This document shows positions 44,132-51,929 of a DNA stretch of 64,000 nt, piece by piece. The stretch is from JANRKB01 sp033763695. Its GTDB lineage: Bacteria; Planctomycetota; Phycisphaerae; Phycisphaerales; UBA1924. Made by a program: the position numbers and the translations under genes. The DNA lies in the NCBI GenBank assembly GCA_033763695.1, contig JANRKB010000003.1:170299-234298 (forward strand), in the 5' to 3' direction. Under the pieces are notes generated by a model, which was not told the DNA's origin, ran no database searches, and was given only the letters and a program-made list of their open reading frames with translations. Every line of letters begins with the position of its first letter. The stretch's first letter is position 1.

Positions 44132-47100
44132 GGCCGCCCTCCGACGAGTGTGATCACGCCGTCCTTCACGTCAACGTGATGGGCCCGGCGTCCTCCTTCG
44201 ATGAGCGCTACTTCGTCAGTAGGCTGAGAGAGGAGTTGGTTCTTGAAGGTTGCAAGCTCTTCCAGCAGCGCACGTTGCTCATCCGCAGAAGGAACCAGTC
44301 CGTCCGCTGCGCGGCATAGGAGCTCGAACAGGTCCAGCCCAATGGAGAGCCGGATGCCGGTGGACCCGTGCACGAGCCACAAGCGGTCGGCGGTGGCTTC
44401 GATGAATCGGGCTGGGGGAGTCGACCGCTTGATTCGGAACTGGCCGTTCGCGAAACGCTTGACGACGCAGAGCTCGTCGTCGGTGCCGCCCGCCGTCGAG
44501 AGAGACAACGTGTCGCCGCAGGCTTCGGCGGGCACCCCATCGGACCTAGACACCCCGAGCAACAATCGGGCGACGGCGGCCTGGTCGGAGACTTTGGCGG
44601 CCAGGACTTCCACAAATGTGTCGAGATAGCGATAGGGCGTAAGGCTGAGTGGTCGCGAGGACGAGCCCTCCTCCCAGCCGAGACCTTCGTGGCGGCCCTC
44701 GAAAAAGTAGCGACGCTTCATCGAGGCGAGCCAGGCCTGATCTTCCCCGAGCGGTGCTGACAGACTGACTGGCGGACGATGCGGCGCCGGCTGAAGGCTC
44801 TTTGCGATTGTGGGGGCGTCCGCAGCCTCCCGGTGGAACCAGAAGAATCGGTCCAACCGTGGGGTGGGCACGGTGGCTGGGTCGATGTCGGCCCATTCGT
44901 CGAGCAGGAGGTCGGGGCTGCCGCGGCCGCCGTGCGCCGCGTTGAAATACAGCCAGTCACGGTCGCCCAACGGTGAGGATCCCGTCAGGCGTAGGTCGTG
45001 GACATCGTCACATCCGCGGTCGCTTGTGATCAAGAACGAAACGGCCGACCGCAAGTCTCGGATTGTGGCCCGCTTATCACGTCGGAGGTGCGTGATGAGG
45101 AACAGCCTGTGCAGCGCGGATGCGGCGTGGTCTCCGAGCGAAGCGGCCTGGAATGACAGAGCGTTGAAGCGGATGGGGCAGTCTTCGCGCGCAGAGCAGT
45201 TGTCGCACACGCTCCAACGCTTGGGTGCCGTGAACTCACCGAGAATTCCGCCAAGCAAGGACGGGTCGCGGTGCGTGGTTCCCACCAATGCCCGTGCCTT
45301 GAGATCTACGAGGACAATCCCGTCCCCGGCGTCTTGCCCGGTGAAGATGGCCTTGGACAACCGGGACCACAACCACGGGTACTTCCGCTGACCATGCGCA
45401 TCGAAGAACGCCAGGAGTCGCCCGTCGTTCACCGCGATCGCGGCCGTGTACGGCAGCTCCGGTGCTTGATCGCCAGCCAATGGTGTGAGGGCCTCGTCGA
45501 CGAGGGCGTCGGCGGACATGCCCTCGTGCGATTCCGAAGCGTCGTAAACGGAGGTGTACATCCGGTCCTCCAGCCGGATTCGCCACCCGGCGGCACTTTC
45601 GGAGAGCATGGTGCCGCCCCGCTCGATGAGGCGCTGACGTAGGCGTTGCAGGAATGCGGTCTTGCCGTCACCCGGATTGCCGCTAAGGATGGCAAGTCGC
45701 GGGGGCGTGCCGGTTTCTCCTGCCAAGGCCGGCAGCAACTCAAGATCCAGCCGAGTCGAGACGTACGTCGTATCTGCGAACTGAGTGTCGAGACCGCGAT
45801 TGTCGGCGTTACCAATGCGACTATTGCGGTAGGCGCGTCGGAGTTCGTCGACGAACGGATTGACGATGCGTTCTCCCTGGACGGTGATGGCGACCGGATT
45901 TTCCACCGCGGTCTTCAGCGCCGCCGAGAACGCGGCTGCCGACAAGTATCTCTGCCCAGGATCTGGATGACAGGTTCGCTGCAGGACGGCCAAAATGCGC
46001 TCGCCGCATCGTGCCCGCTCCTCCTCCGTGAGCTCGGCCAGCCTTGACTTGTTTGGCCGGTCTTCTTCTACCACATATGGCAGACGCCCAACCAACGCTT
46101 CGAACAGGACAACTCCGAGGGCGTAGAGGTCGGCTTGGGGAGTCCATGGGCTGGCGCCGCTCTCTACTTCCGGAGCTCGGTAGACCGGCGTGCCAACAAG
46201 CGTCTTGCGGTCGGTGCCGCTGGCCGCGATTCCGAAGTCAATCAGTCGGATCGCTTCGTCGTCTTCTTCGGGCACCAAGATGTTCCCCGGCGAGACATCC
46301 CGGTGAATGAGGTTCTGTTCGGCCAAATAGGTCAACGCGGACGAAACTCCGTGAGCTATGCGGACGCATGTCGCGACGTTGAAACGCGCTGCATCGCCAA
46401 GGTCCCGGATGGAGGTGCCGCGAACATACTCAAGCTTGAGATGGAACGGCGATTGGGCCGGGTAGATGTCGATCACCTCGGGCAAGTTGGGATGCCGCAG
46501 CTTTCGAAGTGTCTGGAACTCACGCTGTCCAAGCCGCTTGACAAGCTCGGGTTGGCGAATGCGTTTCAGAACCACTCGAATATCGGCGACGAGGTCGTCA
46601 GCGAGGTATGTGGTTGCGGTCGCGCCGGAGCCCAGCTCGCGGACGATCTTGTACCGGTTCTCGATGATCTCGCCGGCGGTGGGTCCGGCGACATGAGTGT
46701 TCGCTGCGGGCGCGATCGCTTTCTGCTGCGCTCGCAACCGGTCCAGGACGGCCGTGGCGGATGGTCGGAGCCTCTCGTCGGAGAGCAAGCACTGGTCCAG
46801 AAGGTCTTTCCAGACTTTGTACAGACCGTCGGACCATCCCAGCGGCTGCGACTCGAGCGCAGGGACCCCATCCTTGTCGGGTTCAACGCCGGTCGCCCAG
46901 TACGTCAGCGACGCGGCAAGGCCGAAGACGTCACTGGAGGGCGCGGCGAGACCAAGGTCCACGCGACACTCGGGCGCTCGGTAGTAGTCCTCAGGGAGCA
47001 GATCCCCGCCAACCTCAGCGATGGTTTCGCGGCCCTCCATTCGGGCAAGCGTGAAGTCATTGAAAAGGACGTGGCCATCCGTTCCCAAATGGATGCGATC

Positions 47101-48072
47101 CGGCGTGAGGGCGCGGTGGACAACGCCCGCGGCGTGTACCTCGCGGAGGGCCTCGAAGGCCGCGGTCAGCACGTCCTCTACGCGCTTGCCGTCCGGAGAC
47201 GCCGCCGTGCGGTCGGCTCGAAGCGACTTTCCGAGCACGGGATGGATGGGAAACACAAAGACCTGGTCCTGGTCCCACAGGAAGTAGGGATCAACGTCGG
47301 GAACCCGTCCGCTGTTCGCGAGCGCTTGCAATGCCGCGTACTCGCGGAGCGTCGCCTCGATCCATGTCTTGCGTTTCGTTTCGTCAAGTGTCGTTGGCGG
47401 ACGGAGGAGCTTGAGGATGCGTTCGGTGCCGTCCGCATGACGAGCGCGGAGGCTCCGGACGATCCCGTGAGCGGGCATCGCCTCGACAATCTGGAACATG
47501 CCGACGGACTTCGGGACTTTCGGCTTGTCGTTCAGCCCCGTGAGGCGCTCCACGATGAGCTTGCGGTAGTTCGCGATCGACTGCGGCCCGGCGTGCAGCT
47601 TGTCAAAGCGTCGAAGCTCGTCCGATGCCTCCGAGAGTTTGAGCACAACGCTCGGGATGCGCTGGTCGCGGACAGAGCACTTTGCGTCGGGCGCCGACAG
47701 AATCACGCGCGAGTAGGCAAAGTGTGAAACCTGGCTGTGCTTGAGTTGGGGCAGGGCGTCTCTGACATATCCGGCGAGACGCTTGGCGATCATCTCGGCG
47801 GTGTTCACTGGGCTTGGATAGCTTTCCCCGGATGGGAGGACCCAACCATTCTCGTTACCAAAGATGTTGCCACGCCAGCTCTTCTCCTCGACTACAAACA
47901 CGACATTCGTGGCGATGATGATCAGGTCGATTTCCCGTGAGCCACCGATCGGGGCCGAGATCTGCTTGTTGCAGATGATTGTCCAGTCATCCGGGAGGTC
48001 GCCTTCGAGTTGACGAGCAGTCGGTTCTTCGCCGCGGCCGCCGAAATCTCCTGCGACGATGACTTGGGCCAC
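44128..48072 (-). CDS. NERD-pseudokinase-kinase-P-loop ATPase, MAD6-like
   Basis: A 1314-residue protein from GTG 48072, with AGGAG seven bases upstream. A NERD nuclease-related domain occupies residues ~15-130 (REIDLIIIATNVVFVVEEKSWRG). A kinase-like domain at ~190-440 has HRALTPDR where HRD is expected and NDFTLAR in place of DFG, so it is probably inactive. A second protein kinase domain at ~475-735 is intact: ELGSGATATTYLADD, VLKRI, HRDVSPGNIL and LIDFGIAA. Then comes a P-loop ATPase region with SGNPGDGKTAFL near 799 and a CDNCSAREDCPI cluster near 960. Kinase, helical protein and HerA ATPase in this order match MAD6-7-8. It would sense or signal infection by phosphorylation. Confidence 0.78.
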   Translation of the reverse strand: MAQVIVAGDFGGRGEEPTARQLEGDLPDDWTIICNKQISAPIGGSREIDLIIIATNVVFVVEEKSWRGNIFGNENGWVLPSGESYPSPVNTAEMIAKRLAGYVRDALPQLKHSQVSHFAYSRVILSAPDAKCSVRDQRIPSVVLKLSEASDELRRFDKLHAGPQSIANYRKLIVERLTGLNDKPKVPKSVGMFQIVEAMPAHGIVRSLRARHADGTERILKLLRPPTTLDETKRKTWIEATLREYAALQALANSGRVPDVDPYFLWDQDQVFVFPIHPVLGKSLRADRTAASPDGKRVEDVLTAAFEALREVHAAGVVHRALTPDRIHLGTDGHVLFNDFTLARMEGRETIAEVGGDLLPEDYYRAPECRVDLGLAAPSSDVFGLAASLTYWATGVEPDKDGVPALESQPLGWSDGLYKVWKDLLDQCLLSDERLRPSATAVLDRLRAQQKAIAPAANTHVAGPTAGEIIENRYKIVRELGSGATATTYLADDLVADIRVVLKRIRQPELVKRLGQREFQTLRKLRHPNLPEVIDIYPAQSPFHLKLEYVRGTSIRDLGDAARFNVATCVRIAHGVSSALTYLAEQNLIHRDVSPGNILVPEEDDEAIRLIDFGIAASGTDRKTLVGTPVYRAPEVESGASPWTPQADLYALGVVLFEALVGRLPYVVEEDRPNKSRLAELTEEERARCGERILAVLQRTCHPDPGQRYLSAAAFSAALKTAVENPVAITVQGERIVNPFVDELRRAYRNSRIGNADNRGLDTQFADTTYVSTRLDLELLPALAGETGTPPRLAILSGNPGDGKTAFLQRLRQRLIERGGTMLSESAAGWRIRLEDRMYTSVYDASESHEGMSADALVDEALTPLAGDQAPELPYTAAIAVNDGRLLAFFDAHGQRKYPWLWSRLSKAIFTGQDAGDGIVLVDLKARALVGTTHRDPSLLGGILGEFTAPKRWSVCDNCSAREDCPIRFNALSFQAASLGDHAASALHRLFLITHLRRDKRATIRDLRSAVSFLITSDRGCDDVHDLRLTGSSPLGDRDWLYFNAAHGGRGSPDLLLDEWADIDPATVPTPRLDRFFWFHREAADAPTIAKSLQPAPHRPPVSLSAPLGEDQAWLASMKRRYFFEGRHEGLGWEEGSSSRPLSLTPYRYLDTFVEVLAAKVSDQAAVARLLLGVSRSDGVPAEACGDTLSLSTAGGTDDELCVVKRFANGQFRIKRSTPPARFIEATADRLWLVHGSTGIRLSIGLDLFELLCRAADGLVPSADEQRALLEELATFKNQLLSQPTDEVALIEGGRRAHHVDVKDGVITLVGGRP

Positions 48073-48606
48073 AAGGGAACTCCTGACTGAGGTGGGAAAC
48101 TTGGTTCAGTGTATTGGCGTTTCTGAATGCTTGGCGGATTCGACGAACCAGGCACGGATGAGGAAGCTGGCGAGTCGAGGCCTCCAAAGGGATAGTGGCC
48201 TTGCTGGCCGTTCCGCCCATCGTCACCGACACTGCGAGCCAGCATTCGCTGCTGCGATCAAGGCCATGCGAACTGCGGCTGGGATGCGGAGCCATTCCCC
48301 AACTATGGCAACGAGGTTGTTTTCGAGTTCCCCGCCGAAAATGCTGGGAGTAGTGCCTGGGGGTGCTTGGAAGTACCTTGTTTTCTGCGGCGTTTTATGG
48401 GAGTATACTCGGCTTCCCAATCGGAATACCTACGGCTTCGCGAGCGCCGCCAATGCCCATTGCTGTCGGTGCGTCAGCAGCGGCCACGCCGATATGATCG
48501 CACCGAGAACTGGGTCTCGGACAGCAAGCAATCCGCCGAGACACTCCCAGTCCGACGCTTTGACTGCCTGCAAAACGTCGATATCTGCCTTACAATAAGG
48601 CACTTC
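48073..48606. other. Upstream region of the defence operon with a possible gene remnant
   Basis: This 530-bp region must hold the promoter of the minus-strand MAD6-8-like genes. It also has a short minus-strand frame (48223-48420, 65 residues) whose C-terminal half, LENNLVAIVGEWLRIPAAVRMALIAAA, resembles the tail of small proteins near integrases in planctomycetes. It is probably a remnant rather than an intact gene. No other feature is supported. Confidence 0.35.
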
Positions 48607-48649
<43 letters not shown>

Positions 48650-48731
48650 ACCAGCAGTTTGAACCCGATGGAGATTCGCGGGATCGGAATGAATGGTGTC
48701 TCCTATTGGCTGCTGCGGCATGGAGCCGCGA

Positions 48732-48751
48732 CGACTACCACCGACTACCAC
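48732..48751. repeat. Tandem duplication CGACTACCAC x2
   Basis: Two perfect 10-base copies lie side by side between the two tRNA fragments. They could be a remnant of a recombinase arm site or a replication slip; too short to decide. Confidence 0.4.
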
Positions 48752-48883
48752 ATTTGGCGCGAAAACACCGCTCAAAGACGGTCAACGGCAGAAAAGTGTC
48801 CGAGTTGAAATCATCGTCTTTTCCACGTAGAATACTGCGATTCTAGTGTTTTCTCAGGCCTTGCTGATTGGGCCCAACCTCGA

Positions 48884-48925
48884 TTCCCAAGCTGAATGTC
48901 GAGGGTTCGATCCCCTTCGCCCGCT
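48884..48925 (+). other. 3' half of a tRNA-Gly(CCC) gene, probable attachment site
   Basis: From the anticodon loop TTCCCAA on, the sequence follows tRNA-Gly: the T arm GAGGG-TTCGATC-CCCTT, the acceptor 3' strand CGCCCGC and discriminator T. The 5' anticodon strand, D arm and 5' acceptor are absent upstream (the preceding CTCGA does not pair). A tRNA segment from anticodon loop to 3' end is the standard identity block for tyrosine integrases, so this is a probable att half-site. An integrase gene begins 700 bases away. Confidence 0.65.
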
Positions 48926-49185
48926 TTGTCTGCCGCCGATGTCACACGATGACACCGGCGGCTTTTCGTTGACAAACTCCGCAGATTCCGCGAGTTCCGG
49001 CGAGGCGGGTGGGGAGGTCGGGATCGGGGCAGACGACCTCACGATGACAGGGAATGACCTGAACGGACGCTCGCTTGTGCAAGCGCGTGTGCAAGTGGTT
49101 GTGCAAGGTGGGGCGGGGATGAGGCTGCCGATGCAGCCGGATCCTCGACCGACTGGTCAGGAGATGCCGGTGTTTGGACCGCTCT

Positions 49186-49617
49186 CTATGTGCCCTGTCG
49201 CCGCAGGTGAAAGCGAGTCGGCGGCCCTGATTCACTGGACATGTACTCGAAGATCCCCTCGTACCGGAACGAGTAGTCGGGCCGTTCGTCTTTCCGATCA
49301 CGGTAGAAGAGAAGCAACTCCAGTCCTTTAGCGCGATGCTCGCGGATCAGCGCATCGGTTCTGCCCTGCGTCTGGCCCTCAAAGTGCAGATCGTCACCGC
49401 TGAAATGGTCCCGATACTGCGTGCGGTCCGAGGTCTTGTGCTCCGTGATGAACAGCCATACCGAATCATGGCCTGCAGGGCGGAAGATGCCCGTGTTGAT
49501 GGTTGCGTCGGCAATCTGGAACCGCTCGCGTAGTTGCTCGCGTGAGTACGTCTGGCCTGGGGTGAGGTGCTCTGAAGTCCGCATGCTCGCATGCCTCCGG
49601 TCTGCTCGCTTAGACAT
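49186..49617 (-). CDS. DUF3427-like (PUA-like fold) protein
   Basis: A 143-residue protein starting at ATG 49617, which overlaps the integrase stop (ATGTCTAA). Motifs: TPGQTYSREQLRERFQIADATINTGIF (helix-turn-helix-like), then VWLFITEHKTSDRTQY, DLHFEGQTQGRTDALI, GLELLLFYRDR and YEGIFEY. This resembles the DUF3427/PUA-superfamily domain seen at the C-terminus of restriction-type helicases and as a stand-alone protein, perhaps recognising modified DNA. Coupling to an integrase is unusual and suggests a cassette-like unit. The 260 bases between it and the tRNA-Gly fragment hold nothing else recognisable. Confidence 0.6.
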   Translation of the reverse strand: MSKRADRRHASMRTSEHLTPGQTYSREQLRERFQIADATINTGIFRPAGHDSVWLFITEHKTSDRTQYRDHFSGDDLHFEGQTQGRTDALIREHRAKGLELLLFYRDRKDERPDYSFRYEGIFEYMSSESGPPTRFHLRRQGT

Positions 49618-50602
49618 TAGCGCTGCGGCGGGCACCTATGACCCCGACTTCACCAAGCGGCAGGTCCGGCAGGCTCGCCACCGCCCCGGCCACATCGAGG
49701 AGTTTCGGATCGGTGTAGACATTGGCCGTGAGGCTCGGGTCGCTATGCCGCATCGCGGCCTGGGCGGTCCGCAGGGGCACGCCCGCCTTCGACAAATGCG
49801 TCCCAAAGGTGTGCCGCAGGGCATGAACGTCGATGGTGCGGCCGCGGTCGTCGGTTTTGACGACGACTTCTTTGCCGCCGCTAGTCTCGACGCAGGCCAG
49901 CCCGGCGAAGACCAGGTCGCGGTCAAAGATGCGGATCAGCCCGTCGGGCACGTCGAACAGCGGCTCGTCGCTCGCGAGCGCCTCCGGGATGGGGTCCTCC
50001 GAATCTCGTGCCGCCTGCTGCGCCCACGCCAGCCGGTCGGTCAGCCACGAGCGGATGTCGGCCGCGAGGTCCGCCCGCAGCGGGATCTCCGACCCGCGCC
50101 GGTTCTTCTCGTCACGGGCGTGCAGCAGCAGGTGCGGCACCCGTCCGCCAAGATCGACCTGCCCGACGGTGATGCTGGCCAGTTCGCCCTTCCGCAGGCC
50201 GGTGAGTACGAGCGTTTTGTAGATCAGCGCCCGCTCGCGGCCGATGCGCAGCAGGTCCTCGCGGGTCTCGGGCGAGAGGTTCGCCAGCGGCTTGCCCTTG
50301 GCCTTGCCGCGACGCACCGTCAGCGCGTCCGCCAGCGGGCGGCGCTGCGCGGCATCGAGCAGCCGAGCCAGTTCCTCTTCGGTCAGCGCCCGGCGCTGCC
50401 GACGCGTGTCGGCCCGCTGGTCGGCCACAGCAACAGCCAGCAGCGGGTTGTGGGTCAGCCGCCCGGCGCGAACGCACCAGTTGATGAAGGTGACACACGC
50501 CTGCCGGTAGCCATTCCGCGTGCCCGCCGACATGTTGTGGTCCGTCTGATCCGTGAGCCAGCGCTCGACCGTCGCTGCGGTGAAGTCGCGCAGGCGCTTC
50601 AC
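49610..50602 (-). CDS. Tyrosine integrase, N-terminus missing
   Basis: A 330-residue integrase of the planctomycete type. Core-binding motifs (MSAGTRNGYRQACVTFINWCVRAGRL) start almost at the first residue, so the ~90 residues normally before them (arm-binding domain) are lost. The catalytic residues are present: Arg in LTGLRKGE, HALRHTFGT (HxxR), MRHSDPSLT and the Tyr in VYTD. The apparent GTG start at 50602 lies in a GTGA overlap with the stop of an Rhs fragment, exactly at the join between the two. The gene was therefore fused to Rhs DNA by a deletion or recombination and is probably inactive or impaired. It reads toward the tRNA-Gly fragment. Confidence 0.85.
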   Translation of the reverse strand: MKRLRDFTAATVERWLTDQTDHNMSAGTRNGYRQACVTFINWCVRAGRLTHNPLLAVAVADQRADTRRQRRALTEEELARLLDAAQRRPLADALTVRRGKAKGKPLANLSPETREDLLRIGRERALIYKTLVLTGLRKGELASITVGQVDLGGRVPHLLLHARDEKNRRGSEIPLRADLAADIRSWLTDRLAWAQQAARDSEDPIPEALASDEPLFDVPDGLIRIFDRDLVFAGLACVETSGGKEVVVKTDDRGRTIDVHALRHTFGTHLSKAGVPLRTAQAAMRHSDPSLTANVYTDPKLLDVAGAVASLPDLPLGEVGVIGARRSANV

Positions 50603-51173
50603 CCCGCGAGGTACTGATAGACGTTCGCACCATCGCCATAGAGCCCCGAGAGGCCAAACCCTTGCACTTCGCTGGTGTTCGGTGTCCCTGCAAATGCGTG
50701 AGCCCCCGCCACCGCCATCCCGCTCGCATTCGGATCCAGTTGCAGATACCTCTGCATCCCCACATGCAGCGTGCGATTTCTGTTCTGCGCGAGGTTGAAC
50801 GCCAGCGGCACAATCCGCGGCCGCTCGTAAAACGTCTTCGCCGACGCGCTGACGGCGCCGCCGAGCGCGAGTTCTTCCGAGATGCCGACGTCGAGCCTGT
50901 CGACAAACAGGCCCTTGTGCCCAAGATGCAGCGCGGGGTGATTCAGCAGATGCTCGGCCTAGACCACTTCGCCGTACGCGCCGTGCTCCATCTGCGCGGC
51001 AACGCGCATGGACGTACTCGTGCCCGTCGTGCTTGCGTCAGCACCAGTCGCCGCAACCGCGACTTGCCCCGGCAACGCAGGGCCCGCGCCGCTGCCCCCG
51101 GAAGCGCTGACGGCATTCACCGCCACGGCCACCACGTCGCCGCCCGCGTCCTGCATCACCCACGCCGCACGGC
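50599..51173 (-). pseudogene. Displaced Rhs core fragment with a nonsense codon
   Basis: Reading leftward from about 51173, the translation repeats the C-terminal core of the big Rhs protein (AWxMQDAGGDVVAVAVN, MRVAAQ, YGEVV, AEHLLNHPA, KGLFVDRLD, NLAQNRNRTLHVGMQRYLQLDPNASGM, DGANVYxY). After GEVV a TAG (50959-50961) replaces the Trp codon TGG of the parent, so it cannot be read through. It starts directly after the immunity gene stop and ends YQYLAG at the join with the integrase. This is an orphan tip remnant, typical of Rhs loci that have exchanged toxin ends. Confidence 0.82.
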
Positions 51174-51181
51174 GTCAATAG

Positions 51182-51925
51182 TCAGTCGATGAAGTACGGA
51201 AGCGGCAGGCCCAGTTCATTGCGAACTCGCTCCGCGAGCGCAAAGTCCTGCTTGTGCATCATGCGTATCGGCTCTTCGCGAACAATCACCAAAGAACCTC
51301 TCGGACCGCAAGGCCGCACGAGATGCGCCGATGGGACATCCGAGGCTTTCAACTCACGCTCGGCGAGATAGACCATCCAGCCGATCCGAGGAACTGCCGC
51401 ATTCCACGTGAGCCTGTGCATCTTGCGAATCGGCTCCCAATCCAAACTAAAGCATTCACAGAAGTCGGGATGCCATGTATCTGCGACGGCCTCGATTAGC
51501 CGAGCCACGACCTCGCACGGGAGTGGGCGATCGCCGTCTCCGCCCCAATCAACTCCCATGTTGTTATAATTGTGTCCTGGCAGCGCCTTCGTGCATCCGG
51601 CCCACCCACTTATCGACACCGACCTGTTCGGCAAGTCCGTCGTCTGCGAGTACAAACCGACATGGAAGTACTCGCCCGCCGGCCCCCGATCACTTTCCTT
51701 CAAGCAGGTCGCGAGAAACTCGGCTCTGCCTTGGGGTGTGCCGAAATCTACCACGCTGAAGCTTGGGGACTGCTCCTCACCGCGCCACATGCCGAACGGC
51801 GTCTGCAACGGCAATATCTCTGCAATCCGGCGAGCGCAACGCGCAGACCGCTCGACGACTTGCTCCCGAGTCTCGATGCGTGCAGGCCAAAATCCTCGTA
51901 CCGTTTCAGGAAACATATATTTCAT
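51182..51925 (-). CDS. Imm52-like immunity protein
   Basis: A 247-residue soluble protein whose ATG lies 4 bases beyond the Rhs stop codon, so it is co-expressed with the toxin. It resembles Imm52: an N-terminal RIETREQVVERSARCARRIAEIL helix, SFSVVDFGTPQGR, GWAGCTK, then VARLIEAVADTWHPD and DWEPIRKMH. Imm52 proteins are predicted immunity partners of REase-fold (Tox-REase-5) toxins and would bind and block the toxin in the producing cell. Placed between the toxin end and a displaced Rhs core, it has the typical layout of a polymorphic toxin locus. Confidence 0.78.
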   Translation of the reverse strand: MKYMFPETVRGFWPARIETREQVVERSARCARRIAEILPLQTPFGMWRGEEQSPSFSVVDFGTPQGRAEFLATCLKESDRGPAGEYFHVGLYSQTTDLPNRSVSISGWAGCTKALPGHNYNNMGVDWGGDGDRPLPCEVVARLIEAVADTWHPDFCECFSLDWEPIRKMHRLTWNAAVPRIGWMVYLAERELKASDVPSAHLVRPCGPRGSLVIVREEPIRMMHKQDFALAERVRNELGLPLPYFID

Positions 51926-51929
51926 CTAG

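Noticed and set aside
46135..47727. 530-residue plus-strand frame
   Set aside because: Antisense shadow of the kinase gene, caused by high GC codon bias.
48059..48598. 179-residue plus-strand frame
   Set aside because: Overlaps the start of the kinase gene and its promoter region, with no Shine-Dalgarno or recognisable domain.
50112..50924. 270-residue minus-strand frame across integrase and Rhs remnant
   Set aside because: Out-of-frame reading of both; Rhs and integrase homologies lie in other frames.
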